From: Rhizobium sp. AQ_MP
GTDB lineage: Bacteria; Pseudomonadota; Alphaproteobacteria; Rhizobiales; Rhizobiaceae
Assembly (NCBI RefSeq): GCF_014237835.1
Contig: NZ_JACJVI010000011.1
Coordinates: 1 to 64,000, forward strand
DNA length: 64,000 bases
Reading direction: 5' to 3'
The notes under the pieces were generated by a model that saw nothing but the letters and a program-made list of their open reading frames with translations, was not told the DNA's origin and ran no database searches. Position numbers and translations under genes: made by a program. Positions 7,331-15,311 of this stretch are shown one piece after another; position 1 is the stretch's first letter; the number at the start of each line of letters is the position of its first letter.

Positions 7331-7398
7331 GTAGCGGGGAGCGTTTGCGAAAGCATGGGCTTTGCGTCTACGATCGCGCGTTTCGCAGGGAGACGGGC

Positions 7399-7983
7399 AT
7401 GGACGGGAAGTGGACGGTTCGCGGGATTCGGGAGGTCGTCAGGGATCGCTGGATCGACCTGCGCGCGGAGACCTGTGAGACCCCCGAGGGATACGAGATC
7501 GATCCCTATTACGTGCTTTCCTATCCCGACTGGGTGAATGTTGTCGCCATTACCGAAGACCAGAATCTGGTGCTGACACGGCAATATCGGCATGCGGCCG
7601 GGCGGACGTTCCTGGAGTTGCCTGGCGGTGCGGTGGACCGGTTGGACCGGGATATCGAAGCAGCTGCGCGGCGGGAATTGCTGGAGGAAACCGGTTATAC
7701 CGCGACGCGTTTCCAAAGGGTCGCCACCCGCTTCCCCAATCCGGCCCTGCAGACCAACAGGCTTCACACCTTTCTCGCCGAGGGGGCCGTGCCGAGTGCC
7801 ACCCCAAAGTTGGAGACGGGCGAAGAAGGCCTGACGGTTGAGCTGGTGAGCCTGATCGACGAACTCGATGGGATCGTCGACGGGCTGCTGGGACAGGCCC
7901 TGCATGTCTCCTCGTTGCATTCGGCCCTGCTTGCCGCCGGTTATCTGACAGTGGTGCCACGCGACCGGGAACGCAGGTCGTAG
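7399..7983 (+). CDS. Nudix hydrolase, ADP-ribose pyrophosphatase-like
   Basis: This 194-residue Nudix protein carries LELPGGAVDRLDRDIEAAARRELLEETGY. The REXXEEXG half of the Nudix box is intact. The first half deviates: where GX5EX7 is expected there is an Asp, and the spacing is one residue longer. The order of an N-terminal beta domain, the Nudix box, then TRFPNPALQTNRLHTFLAEG matches ADP-sugar pyrophosphatases, which hydrolyse ADP-ribose or related nucleotides. The ATG at 7399 follows CAGGGAG. The gene lies between GTA gp11 and gp12 on the GTA strand but has its own upstream gap, and family-A repeats flank it. I regard it as cargo, not a particle gene. Confidence 0.8.
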   Translation: MDGKWTVRGIREVVRDRWIDLRAETCETPEGYEIDPYYVLSYPDWVNVVAITEDQNLVLTRQYRHAAGRTFLELPGGAVDRLDRDIEAAARRELLEETGYTATRFQRVATRFPNPALQTNRLHTFLAEGAVPSATPKLETGEEGLTVELVSLIDELDGIVDGLLGQALHVSSLHSALLAAGYLTVVPRDRERRS

Positions 7984-7997
7984 GGCGGAAGGAACGG

Positions 7998-8177
7998 GAT
8001 CCTTCGAGGCCCGCGCGGAGCGCGGGCACCTCAGGTTGAGGGAGCCTGCGGCGGGTTGTCGGTCCCTAATGCCGCCGACCGATCGGGATCCCTTCTACCC
8101 ACGGGGGCAGGGGGCAGCATGTGGACAAAAGACCCCTCCCAACCCTCCCCACAAGGGGGAGGGCTCAACCCGCCTGC
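7998..8177. repeat. Family-A unit followed by a family-C fragment
   Basis: GGATCCTTCGAGG with a GCCCGCGC/GCGCGGGC hairpin and ACCTCAGGTTGAGGG fills 7998-8042. A shorter family-C piece (CCCTCCCCACAAGGGGGAGGG) lies at about 8127-8177. Both are in the 302-base gap between the Nudix gene and gp12. I saw no gene in the gap. Confidence 0.75.
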
Positions 8178-8285
8178 GCCGTCGCACAGCACGGTGGGAA
8201 GCCTTCGCAACAGCACATGTCGATCTGCCCGCTTAAGCGGGCGTTGAAGCATCGCAGTTCATCAATTCATCGAACGGAGCCAGCC

Positions 8286-8918
8286 ATGGCCTTTCATGAA
8301 CAGCGTTTTCCGCTGCGTCTGTCGCTGACCTCGAGCGGCGGGCCGGGGCGGCAGACGGATATTGTGTCGCTGTCCAACGGGCGCGAGGCGCGCAATCGGC
8401 GCTGGCGGTTTTCGAGACGTCGCTACGATGTCGGCACGGCGGTGCGGTCTGTCGCGGATCTCTACGCGGTGCTGGAGTTCTTCGAGGCGCGCGGCGGGCA
8501 GCTGCATGGCTTTCGCTTTCGCGATCCCGTCGATGGCTCATCGGCGCGGCCGGGCGAGGCGGTGACGGCGCTCGACCAGTGGATCGGCTCAGGCGACGGC
8601 GGGACCTCCGCGTTTCAGCTCATGAAGGCCTATGGCGACGGCGCGGCGGTGGAGCGGCGGCCGGTGGTGAAGCCGGTGGCGGGATCGGTTCGGATCGCGC
8701 TCGATGGCGTCGAGATGACGGAGGGGTTTGCCTGCGATGCGGCGACCGGGATCGTCACGTTTTCGGCCGGGCATGTGCCGGGTGAGGGCACGGAGATCCG
8801 GGCGGGCTTCGACTACGACGTGCCGGTGCGGTTCGACACCGACCGGATCGAGATCGATCTCGAAGCCTTTCGCGCCGGGCGCATTCCGTCCATTCCGCTG
8901 ATCGAGGTCATCCCATGA
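8286..8918 (+). CDS. GTA gp12-type DUF2460 distal tail protein
   Basis: This 210-residue protein matches the DUF2460 family. It opens with FHEQRFPLRLSLTSSGGPGRQTDIV and continues through the conserved RRRYDVGTAVRSVADLYAVLEFFEARGG and LHGFRFRDPVDG. It ends with DVPVRFDTDRIEIDLEAFRAG and IPLIEV, as is typical. In the Rhodobacter GTA the homologue forms the distal tail ring joining the tube to the baseplate. The ATG at 8286 begins the conserved N terminus, and earlier frame extensions run through a repeat. The stop overlaps the gp13 start by four bases. Confidence 0.9.
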   Translation: MAFHEQRFPLRLSLTSSGGPGRQTDIVSLSNGREARNRRWRFSRRRYDVGTAVRSVADLYAVLEFFEARGGQLHGFRFRDPVDGSSARPGEAVTALDQWIGSGDGGTSAFQLMKAYGDGAAVERRPVVKPVAGSVRIALDGVEMTEGFACDAATGIVTFSAGHVPGEGTEIRAGFDYDVPVRFDTDRIEIDLEAFRAGRIPSIPLIEVIP

Positions 8919-9811
8919 AACGGCTACCAGAAGCCTTTGCCGCGCACCTGGCGACGGCTGAGACGACGCTGTGCCGCGCCTGGCGAGTGACCTGCCGTGA
9001 CGGATTTCGGCTCGGCTTGACCGAGCATGATCAGCGGCTTGTCTTTGGCGGCACGGTGTTCGAGCCGGGGACGGGTTTTGCCGCGACCGAGGCGAGCGTC
9101 GCAAGTGGGCTGGCGGCGCCGGGTGCCGAGGTGCGCGGCGGGTTTTCGAGCGAGGCGATCACGGAAGAGGATTTGGCGGCCGGGCGTTATGACGGGGCGC
9201 GGGTCGAGCTGTTTCTCGTCAACTGGCAGGCGCCGCAGGATCAGCATGTGCTTGTGACCGTGCAGGAGATCGGCGAGGTGAGCCGGGCGGGGCCTGGCTT
9301 TTCGGCAGAGCTCCGGAGCTTCGCGCACCGCCTGCAGCAGCCGGAGGGGCGGATCTACAACCGCCGCTGTGATGCCGATCTCGGCGATGCGAGGTGCCGG
9401 GTGGATATGGGTCTGGGCAATCGCCGGGTGGCGGGGCTCGTGGCCGAAGTGCTCTCGGCGGATCGGCTGACCGTGTCGGGGCTTCCGGATCTCGCCGCGG
9501 GACATTTCCGGCTCGGGCATCTGGGCTTCGATGCGGGACGGCTCTTGGGCCAGCGGCTGGCGATCGAGGAGAGCGGGGCGGCGGAAGGCGGTTTGGTGAC
9601 GCTCCGGCTCTGGCTGCCGCTGGAGGCGCGGCCGGCGGCAGGCGATGCCGTGACGCTGACGGTCGGCTGCGACAAGAGTTTTGCAACCTGTCGAGCAACT
9701 TTCGGCAATTCCCTGAATTTCCGCGGTTTTCCGCATATGCCGGGCAGCGATTTTGCCTATTCCTATGTCAGCGGCGACAGCACCCATGATGGCGGGGTGT
9801 TGTATCGGTGA
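8915..9811 (+). CDS. GTA gp13-type DUF2163 baseplate hub protein
   Basis: This 298-residue protein is a DUF2163 family hub. Family features are CRAWRVTCRDGFRLGLTEHDQRL near the start, the central RIYNRRCDADLGDARCRVDM, and the C-terminal GCDKSFATCRATFGN, NFRGFPHMPG. The paired cysteines in the central and C-terminal segments suit an iron-sulfur site, as I recall for the Rhodobacter GTA hub and lambda gpL. This is inferred from family knowledge. The gene is translationally coupled to gp12 and intact. A 396-base gap with family-A and family-B repeats and a hexamer array separates it from gp14. Confidence 0.88.
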   Translation: MKRLPEAFAAHLATAETTLCRAWRVTCRDGFRLGLTEHDQRLVFGGTVFEPGTGFAATEASVASGLAAPGAEVRGGFSSEAITEEDLAAGRYDGARVELFLVNWQAPQDQHVLVTVQEIGEVSRAGPGFSAELRSFAHRLQQPEGRIYNRRCDADLGDARCRVDMGLGNRRVAGLVAEVLSADRLTVSGLPDLAAGHFRLGHLGFDAGRLLGQRLAIEESGAAEGGLVTLRLWLPLEARPAAGDAVTLTVGCDKSFATCRATFGNSLNFRGFPHMPGSDFAYSYVSGDSTHDGGVLYR

Positions 9812-9856
9812 GGGGCCAAGGCTCTTCCCATGAAGGGGCAGCCCTGCCTGCGCTTG

Positions 9857-9965
9857 CCCCTCATCCGCCTGCCGGCACCTTCTCCCCGCAGGCGGGGAGA
9901 AGGCCGAGATGGCTTGCGCTGGCGCCCCCTCTCCCCGCTTGCGGGGAGAGGGCAGGGTGAGGGGC
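9857..9965. repeat. Palindromic repeat, family B, copy 2
   Basis: Begins CCCCTCATCCGCC and contains CTTCTCCCCGCAGGCGGGGAG. The second hairpin CTCTCCCCGCTTGCGGGGAGAG and GGTGAGGGGC complete the unit. It lies between gp13 and gp14. Confidence 0.85.
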
Positions 9966-10017
9966 TGAAGCTTCGAATTCAACCTATGTGGTGGCCTTGG
10001 GAAAACCTAATCGTCGT

Positions 10018-10072
10018 GGCCTCGACCCTTCGAGGCCGTCGCGGCGCGAGGGCACCTCAGGGTGAGGGGCAA
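10018..10072. repeat. Palindromic repeat, family A, single unit
   Basis: GCCTCGACCCTTCGAGG, a CGTCGCGGCGCGAGGG centre and CACCTCAGGGTGAGGGG. It is the last family-A unit in the window and lies between gp13 and gp14. Confidence 0.75.
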
Positions 10073-10154
10073 TGCTAATGCGGGCTCCTCGCCTCCATGG
10101 CCGCGATGCCCTTCGCACGATCCCTTCGTCGTTTTCAAATCCGTCGTCCTAAAA

Positions 10155-10190
10155 TCCCCATCCCCATCCCCATCCCCATCCCCATCCCCA
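10155..10190. repeat. Hexanucleotide array, six copies of TCCCCA
   Basis: Six perfect copies of TCCCCA end 17 bases before the gp14 start codon. The reading frame through the array is open and joins gp14 (it would encode a Pro-Ile repeat), but the family N terminus begins at 10208. Slipped-strand changes here could alter spacing of expression signals. Confidence 0.9.
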
Positions 10191-10207
10191 GACCCCGGAG
10201 CCCTCCC

Positions 10208-10777
10208 ATGTCCATCAACACAGACGTCCTGGCCTTGGCCGGGACCTGGATTGGCACGCCCTATCGGCATCAGGGGGCGATGAAGGGGGTGGGCTGCGAT
10301 TGTCTGGGGCTGATCCGCGGGATCTGGCGGGAGCTTTATGGGGCAGAGCCCGAGGCTGTGCCGGCCTATGCGCCCGACTGGGCGGAGCGGGCGGGGGAGG
10401 AGCGGTTGATCGAGGCTGCCGAGCGGCATTTCGAGGCGGTGCTGTCCATTGAACAGAGCCGGCCGGGCGATCTCGTGCTGTTTCGCTTTCGACCGCATCT
10501 GGCGGCAAAACATGCGGGGATCCTGGCCTTGCTGCCTGCAGAACATGACCAGGCTGACAAGGATGGCTCCGGGTACGCGGGGGGCAGGCAGGGCTATGGT
10601 CCGGGGCTCGCGGCTTTCCCTAAACCGGACGGCCACCGTGCGAATGCCGCGGCCTCCAAAGTCGTCCCCAATGCCTTCATCCATGCCTATGAGCAGTCGG
10701 CGGTGACGATGTCGGCGCTGGTTCCGGGCTGGCGGCGCAAGATTGCCGGCCTCTATCGCTTTCCCGAAAGGATCTGA
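10208..10777 (+). CDS. GTA gp14-type NlpC/P60 peptidase
   Basis: This 189-residue cell-wall peptidase of the NlpC/P60 family starts MSINTDVLALAGTWIGTPYRHQG. The catalytic Cys is in GVGCDCLGLIRG near residue 32 and the His in AAKHAGILALL near residue 101. In GTAs and phages it sits at the baseplate and cuts peptidoglycan cross-links so that DNA can enter. An insertion of roughly 40 polar residues (after LLPAEHDQ) separates the His strand from the C terminus and is longer than I expect for the family. The ATG is 17 bases after a hexamer array and has no strong Shine-Dalgarno site. gp15 starts two bases after the stop. Confidence 0.85.
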   Translation: MSINTDVLALAGTWIGTPYRHQGAMKGVGCDCLGLIRGIWRELYGAEPEAVPAYAPDWAERAGEERLIEAAERHFEAVLSIEQSRPGDLVLFRFRPHLAAKHAGILALLPAEHDQADKDGSGYAGGRQGYGPGLAAFPKPDGHRANAAASKVVPNAFIHAYEQSAVTMSALVPGWRRKIAGLYRFPERI

Positions 10778-10779
10778 CG

Positions 10780-13700
10780 ATGGCGACCATTCTTCTGCAG
10801 GCGGCGGGCGCTGCCCTCGGTTCGGTCTTCGGCCCGGTGGGTGCCGCGATCGGCCAGGCGGCAGGCGCGCTGGCCGGCGGCATGATCGATCGCAGCCTTT
10901 TGAGCGGCACGCGGGAGGTCAACGGGGCGCGGCTTTCGTCTGCGCGGCTCTCCGGGGCGAGCGAAGGCACAGTTATCCCGAGGCTCTATGGCACGGCGCG
11001 GCTGGGCGGCACGCTGATCTGGGCGACGCGCTTCGAGGAGGAGACGGTGACCGAGCGCACGGGCGCCAAATCCTCCGGCGGGACGCGAACCACGACCTAT
11101 CGCTACTATGCCAATCTGGCGCTCGGGCTCTGCGAAGGGCCGATTGCGGGCGTGCGGCGGGTCTGGGCGGACGGGCGCGAGCTCGATCTGGCCGAAATCG
11201 AGATGCGCGTCTATCGCGGCACCGAGAGCCAGCCTGTCGATCCGCTGATCGCAGCGAAGCAGGGGGCGGACAACGCGCCGGCCTATCGGGGCCTTGCCTA
11301 TGCCGTCTTCGAACGGCTGCCGCTCGATGATTTCGGCAATCGCATTCCGCTCATCCAGTTTGAAGTCATCAGGCCCGTTGGGGCGCTGGAGGAGAAGATC
11401 CGGGCGGTGACGATGATCCCCGGCGCGACGGAGCATGGCTATGCGACGATCCGGGTTTCGGATGTGCCAAGTGAGGGCGCCAAGCGCTGGCTGAACCGCA
11501 ACACGCTGGTTGCGGCCACCGACTGGCAGGCCTCGCTGGATGAGTTGCAGGCGCTCTGCCCGAACCTCGAAAGCGTGGCGCTGGTTGTCGCCTGGTTCGG
11601 CACGGATTTGAGGGCTGGCGACTGCCGTGTCCTGCCGGGCGTCGAGGTGGCGTTTCGCAACGAGGAAAGCCGGCCCTGGAGTGTCGCGGGTCTGTCGCGG
11701 AGCGAGGCTCACGTCGTCTCCCGCCATGCCGGCGGTCCGGCCTATGGCGGTTCTCCCAGCGACGAGAGCGTGATCCAGGCGATCCGCGATTTGAAGGCGC
11801 GCGGCCTGAAGGTGACGCTCTACCCCTTCGTGCTGATGGATATTCCTGCCGGCAACGGCTTGCCAGATCCCTATGGCGGGGCTGAGCAGGGCGCCTATCC
11901 CTGGCGGGGGCGGATCACCTGTTATCCGCCGGGCGCCGACAAGATGGCGGCGGCGCGGGCGCAGGTGTCGACCTTCCTCAACCGCAGCGAGGGCTATCGC
12001 CGCCTCGTGCTGCATTATGCAGCGCTCGCTGCTCAGGCGGGCGGCGTCGATGCCTTCCTGCTCGGCTCGGAGCTGCGCGGCCTGACGACGCTGCGGGACG
12101 GGACAAACGCCTTTCCCTTTGTCGAGGCGCTGGTTGATCTCGCGGCCGAAGTGCGCGGCATTCTGGGGAGCGCAACGGCGATCTCCTACGGCGCCGACTG
12201 GACCGAGTATTTCGGCCACCAGCCGGCGGATGGCTCGGGGGATGTTTTCTTCCATCTCGATCCGCTCTGGGCGAGCCCGGATGTGACGGCTGTTGGCATC
12301 GACAACTACATGCCGCTCGCCGACTGGCGGGACGAGGATCTCGAGGCGGAAAACCCGGACGGGCTTATCGGTGCTGACGATGCCGAGGGTTTTGCCCGGG
12401 CGCTGACCTCGGGCGAGGGCTTCGACTGGTTTTATGCCGGTAGGGCGGACCGCAGCGCCCGGGTGAGGACGCCGATTACCGATGGCGCCTATGGCAAACC
12501 CTGGGTCTTCAGGTTCAAGGATCTCAAATCCTGGTGGGAAAACCCGCATTTCAACCGGATCGGCGGCGTCGAGCAGGCGAGCCCCACGGCCTGGATGCCG
12601 CGGATGAAACCCGTCTGGATGACCGAACTTGGCTGCGGGGCGGTCGACAAGGGGGCGAACCAGCCGAACATCTTCGTCGATGCGAAATCGGCAGAAAGCG
12701 GCAGGCCCTACTTCTCAGTGGGGCTGCGCAGCGACAGCCAGCAACGCCGGTTTCTCGACGCGCATCTGAAGCACTGGCAGGAGAGGACGGCGGACGGCAT
12801 GGTCGATCCCGAAAGAATCTATGCCTGGACCTGGGATGCACGGCCCTATCCGGCCTTTCCGCAGAACACGACGCTCTGGGCCGACGGCGCGAATTGGCGC
12901 ACGGGGCATTGGCTGAACGGGCGGCTGGGCACGGCGACGCTGGCCGACACCATCGCGGCCATCCTGAGGGATCACGGCTTTTTCGATTTCGACGTGTCGG
13001 AAGTGGCGGGTGACCTCGGTGGGTATGTGAAGGGTGATCTGACCTCGCCGCGCGATCTGATCGAGCCGCTGATCGAGTTGTTCCAGATCGATGTGATCGA
13101 GGATGCCGGGCGGTTGAAATTCCGCACCCGGCCGACGGCGAGCCTTCCCGCCCGCGAGATCACCGTGCTGGCCGACATCCCCGACCGTCCGCTCTGGACC
13201 GAGATACGCGGCCATGACAGCGATTTTGCCTCCGAAGCGCTGGTGACCTTCTATGATCCGGCGGCGGCCTATGTCGAGGCGAGCGTGCGGTCGAGGCGCG
13301 TGGAGGCGGCGACCGATCGTCAACTGGCGCGCGACCTGCCGGCGGCAATGCCCGAGGAGACCGCACTGGCCGCCGCCGAGGGCTGGCTGCGAGACAACCG
13401 CCTGGCGCGCCGCACGCTGCAGCTCGCGCTTGGACCGGGCGAGATCGCCGTCGAGCCAGGAGACGTGCTGCGTTTTCAGGAAGGGCCGGAGGGCCGCTTC
13501 CTGGTGCAGGCGATCGATGAGGGTTTCGAGCGGCGGCTGACCCTGCGCACCTTTGCCGGCAAGGTCGCAGCACCGACCGCAGCGGTCGAGCCGGGGCGGG
13601 TTCCCGAGGGCGGCGGCGCGGCGGGCTTTCAGCCTGTCGTCACTTTCCTCGATCTGCCACGGCTGGAGGGAACGAGCCATGCCGGCGATGCGAGCGTTGC

Positions 13701-14556
13701 AGCTTTCGGCCGTCCCTGGCGTCGGCTGGCAGTCTCCAGTTCGCCGGAGACGGAGGGCTATCGGCTGCGGCTGACCCTCGACCGTCCGGCGACCATGGGG
13801 CGGCTGGCGGCAGTTCTGGACCCGGGGCCGGTGGGGCGCGTCGACCGGGGCAACAGCCTGCTGGTGGATCTGTCGAGTGGCGCTCTGGCGTCGGCCAGTC
13901 GCAACGCGGTGCTGGCGGGGGCCAACCGGCTGGCGGTGCGGGCTGTGACGGGCGGGCTTGAAGTGCTGGGTTTCGTCGAGGCCGAGGAGGTGAGCGCAGG
14001 GCGGTTTCGCCTGACGGGACTGTTGCGCGGCCTGGGCGGGACCGAGGCTGACATGGCGGCGGGCGCTGCCGTTGGTGCCGAAGTCGTGGCGCTCGATGCG
14101 GCGGTGCGGCCTCTGGGCCTGGTGAGTGCCGAGCGCGGGGCGACACAGAACTGGATCCTGGAGCCCATGGGTCTCCTGACCGAGATTGCCGGGCCGTTCG
14201 CCTTTGGCGGAGGCTTGCGAGCCGAGACGCCGCTTTCGCCCGTGCATGCGAAGGCCATGCGACAGCCGTCGGGCGACCTTCTAATGCGTTGGATCCGCCG
14301 CAGCCGCATCGAAGCCGACGCCTGGACGGAGGGCGAGGTGCCGCTCGACGAGGCTGAGGAGCGCTACCGGCTGGAGATCCTGGGTGGCAGCGCGGTGCTT
14401 CGCTCGGTCGAGGTGACCGAGGCCGTGCATCTCTATCAGGCCACCGATGAACTGGCCGATTTCGGCGCGCCGCAGACCGCGCTGTCGATCCGTGTCCGCC
14501 AGCTCGGCCGGCTGGCGGCGGGTATGCCGCTGGAGGCGGTTATTGCCATCACCTGA
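10780..14556 (+). CDS. GTA gp15-type baseplate multidomain protein (megatron)
   Basis: At 1258 residues this is the largest GTA protein and close to the Rhodobacter gp15 length. The N-terminal hydrophobic GSVFGPVGAAIGQAAGALAGG leads into the AKSSGGTRTTTYRYYANLALGLCEGP tail-protein region. A TIM-barrel-like segment follows at about residues 300-680, with LLGSELRGLT, ISYGADWTEYFG and WMTELGCGAVDKG-type motifs. The phage-tail_3 domain and C-terminal beta domains end the protein. It forms the baseplate spike-like assembly that contacts the recipient. The hydrolase-like barrel keeps an Asp/Glu-rich pocket, but I cannot say if it is catalytic. The reading frame is intact across 3.8 kb, evidence for selection on the GTA. 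Confidence 0.9.
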   Translation: MATILLQAAGAALGSVFGPVGAAIGQAAGALAGGMIDRSLLSGTREVNGARLSSARLSGASEGTVIPRLYGTARLGGTLIWATRFEEETVTERTGAKSSGGTRTTTYRYYANLALGLCEGPIAGVRRVWADGRELDLAEIEMRVYRGTESQPVDPLIAAKQGADNAPAYRGLAYAVFERLPLDDFGNRIPLIQFEVIRPVGALEEKIRAVTMIPGATEHGYATIRVSDVPSEGAKRWLNRNTLVAATDWQASLDELQALCPNLESVALVVAWFGTDLRAGDCRVLPGVEVAFRNEESRPWSVAGLSRSEAHVVSRHAGGPAYGGSPSDESVIQAIRDLKARGLKVTLYPFVLMDIPAGNGLPDPYGGAEQGAYPWRGRITCYPPGADKMAAARAQVSTFLNRSEGYRRLVLHYAALAAQAGGVDAFLLGSELRGLTTLRDGTNAFPFVEALVDLAAEVRGILGSATAISYGADWTEYFGHQPADGSGDVFFHLDPLWASPDVTAVGIDNYMPLADWRDEDLEAENPDGLIGADDAEGFARALTSGEGFDWFYAGRADRSARVRTPITDGAYGKPWVFRFKDLKSWWENPHFNRIGGVEQASPTAWMPRMKPVWMTELGCGAVDKGANQPNIFVDAKSAESGRPYFSVGLRSDSQQRRFLDAHLKHWQERTADGMVDPERIYAWTWDARPYPAFPQNTTLWADGANWRTGHWLNGRLGTATLADTIAAILRDHGFFDFDVSEVAGDLGGYVKGDLTSPRDLIEPLIELFQIDVIEDAGRLKFRTRPTASLPAREITVLADIPDRPLWTEIRGHDSDFASEALVTFYDPAAAYVEASVRSRRVEAATDRQLARDLPAAMPEETALAAAEGWLRDNRLARRTLQLALGPGEIAVEPGDVLRFQEGPEGRFLVQAIDEGFERRLTLRTFAGKVAAPTAAVEPGRVPEGGGAAGFQPVVTFLDLPRLEGTSHAGDASVAAFGRPWRRLAVSSSPETEGYRLRLTLDRPATMGRLAAVLDPGPVGRVDRGNSLLVDLSSGALASASRNAVLAGANRLAVRAVTGGLEVLGFVEAEEVSAGRFRLTGLLRGLGGTEADMAAGAAVGAEVVALDAAVRPLGLVSAERGATQNWILEPMGLLTEIAGPFAFGGGLRAETPLSPVHAKAMRQPSGDLLMRWIRRSRIEADAWTEGEVPLDEAEERYRLEILGGSAVLRSVEVTEAVHLYQATDELADFGAPQTALSIRVRQLGRLAAGMPLEAVIAIT

Positions 14557-14579
14557 TGTTCAACAAAGAGGAGACAGAC

Positions 14580-14789
14580 ATGCTGGAGATGAAACCCTGG
14601 TATCAGTCGAAGACCGTCTGGGGCGCGCTGATCGCGATTGCGGCTCCGCTGCTCGACCGGGCCGGATTGGAACTGGGCGGGCCGGAACAGGCAGAAGTCG
14701 CCGAGGCCATGACGACGCTGGCCGGAACGGTCGGCGGCTTGCTGGCGCTCTACGGGCGGCTGACCGCGACGAAAGGCGTGGGCGGATGA
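14580..14789 (+). CDS. Small holin-like membrane protein after the GTA operon
   Basis: This 69-residue protein has two hydrophobic segments, TVWGALIAIAAPLL and LAGTVGGLLALYG, separated by a short acidic stretch and closed by a charged tail. MLEMKPWYQSKTVWGALIA is a start I associate with small holin-like proteins of phage tails and rhizobial genomes. AAGAGGAG precedes the ATG at 14580, which I prefer over the in-frame ATG at 14556 that overlaps the gp15 stop. Position at the end of the tail operon suggests a role in particle release or in membrane transit. That role is inferred. Confidence 0.65.
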   Translation: MLEMKPWYQSKTVWGALIAIAAPLLDRAGLELGGPEQAEVAEAMTTLAGTVGGLLALYGRLTATKGVGG

Positions 14790-14830
14790 GGGTGGGGCGC
14801 TGCACCTGTACAATCGATCCCTCAGTTTCG

Positions 14831-14845
14831 AAATCTGAAGTTTAG
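14831..14845. repeat. 15-base repeat, second copy
   Basis: AAATCTGAAGTTTAG, identical to 3361-3375. It lies in the 235-base gap between the holin-like gene and feuN, which marks the end of the GTA region. Here no matching hairpin arm follows. Confidence 0.6.
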
Positions 14846-14959
14846 AAAGCTTGCGTTTTCGGTGGGTGCCGTTGATTTGACCGCCAGGTCCTCTTCCAAG
14901 GAGCGATGAGCCAAGGTTGGCCCGACGCTGACATCCCCACCCGATTACAGACCATTCAT

Positions 14960-14989
14960 TTGCCATTCAGCAGGCTTGCGGTACATAAT
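14960..14989 (+). promoter_or_regulatory. Candidate promoter for the feuN-feuP-feuQ genes
   Basis: TTGCCA at 14960-14965 and CATAAT at 14984-14989, with 18 bases between, resemble sigma-70 elements. They lie about 35 bases before the feuN start. No direct evidence of activity. Confidence 0.4.
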
Positions 14990-15024
14990 TTGCAAGAGTG
15001 GACGTCATCCAAGAAGAAGCAGCA

Positions 15025-15264
15025 ATGGCATCATTCATGAAAAGCGCGGGCCTGGCATTGGCCGTGACCGTGGCGGCTCTGCCGGCAATCGGGGGCGATG
15101 CCGTGGCGGCGGACTGCCGACAGGCGGCAGAACGCGTGGTTGCCGAAGTGGGCGGCCAGTTGCTTTCCGTGCACGAATCGGGCGGTGAATGCGTGATCGT
15201 TGTTCTTGTGCCCGGCAACGGCAGCGAACGGCCGCGCAAGGTCACGATGCGGGTCGCAGAATGA
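15025..15264 (+). CDS. feuN: Small periplasmic protein upstream of feuPQ, FeuN-like
   Basis: This 79-residue protein has a signal peptide (MKSAGLALAVTVAALPAIGGDAVA) with a likely cut after AVA or AAD. The mature part is small, with two cysteines (ADCRQ, GGECVIVV). In Sinorhizobium meliloti a small exported protein, FeuN, is encoded just upstream of feuP and restrains FeuPQ signalling. Size, export signal and position agree here, but I cannot confirm sequence identity. The ATG at 15025 is preceded by a weak AAGAAGAAG; a start at 15037 or a GTG at 14998 is possible. It lies 48 bases upstream of feuP on the same strand. Confidence 0.7.
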   Translation: MASFMKSAGLALAVTVAALPAIGGDAVAADCRQAAERVVAEVGGQLLSVHESGGECVIVVLVPGNGSERPRKVTMRVAE

Positions 15265-15311
15265 GCCGCCGCCGGGACTGAACGAGCTCTCCGCACCGAG
15301 GGGTGAACCGC

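Noticed and set aside
10155-10190. Possible CRISPR-like array of short repeats
   Set aside because: Six-base units in tandem without spacers are a simple microsatellite. The heptamer array at 6332-6383 is rejected for the same reason.
10753-12549. A 598-codon minus-strand frame opposite gp15
   Set aside because: It is Arg-, His- and Pro-rich and lacks family features. gp15 on the plus strand is clearly the real gene.
1-14789. Ordinary prophage
   Set aside because: No integrase, repressor or lysis module is seen in the part present, and the gene order gp6-gp15 with short tape measure is that of a gene transfer agent. The left part is outside the window, so a remnant prophage is not fully excluded.
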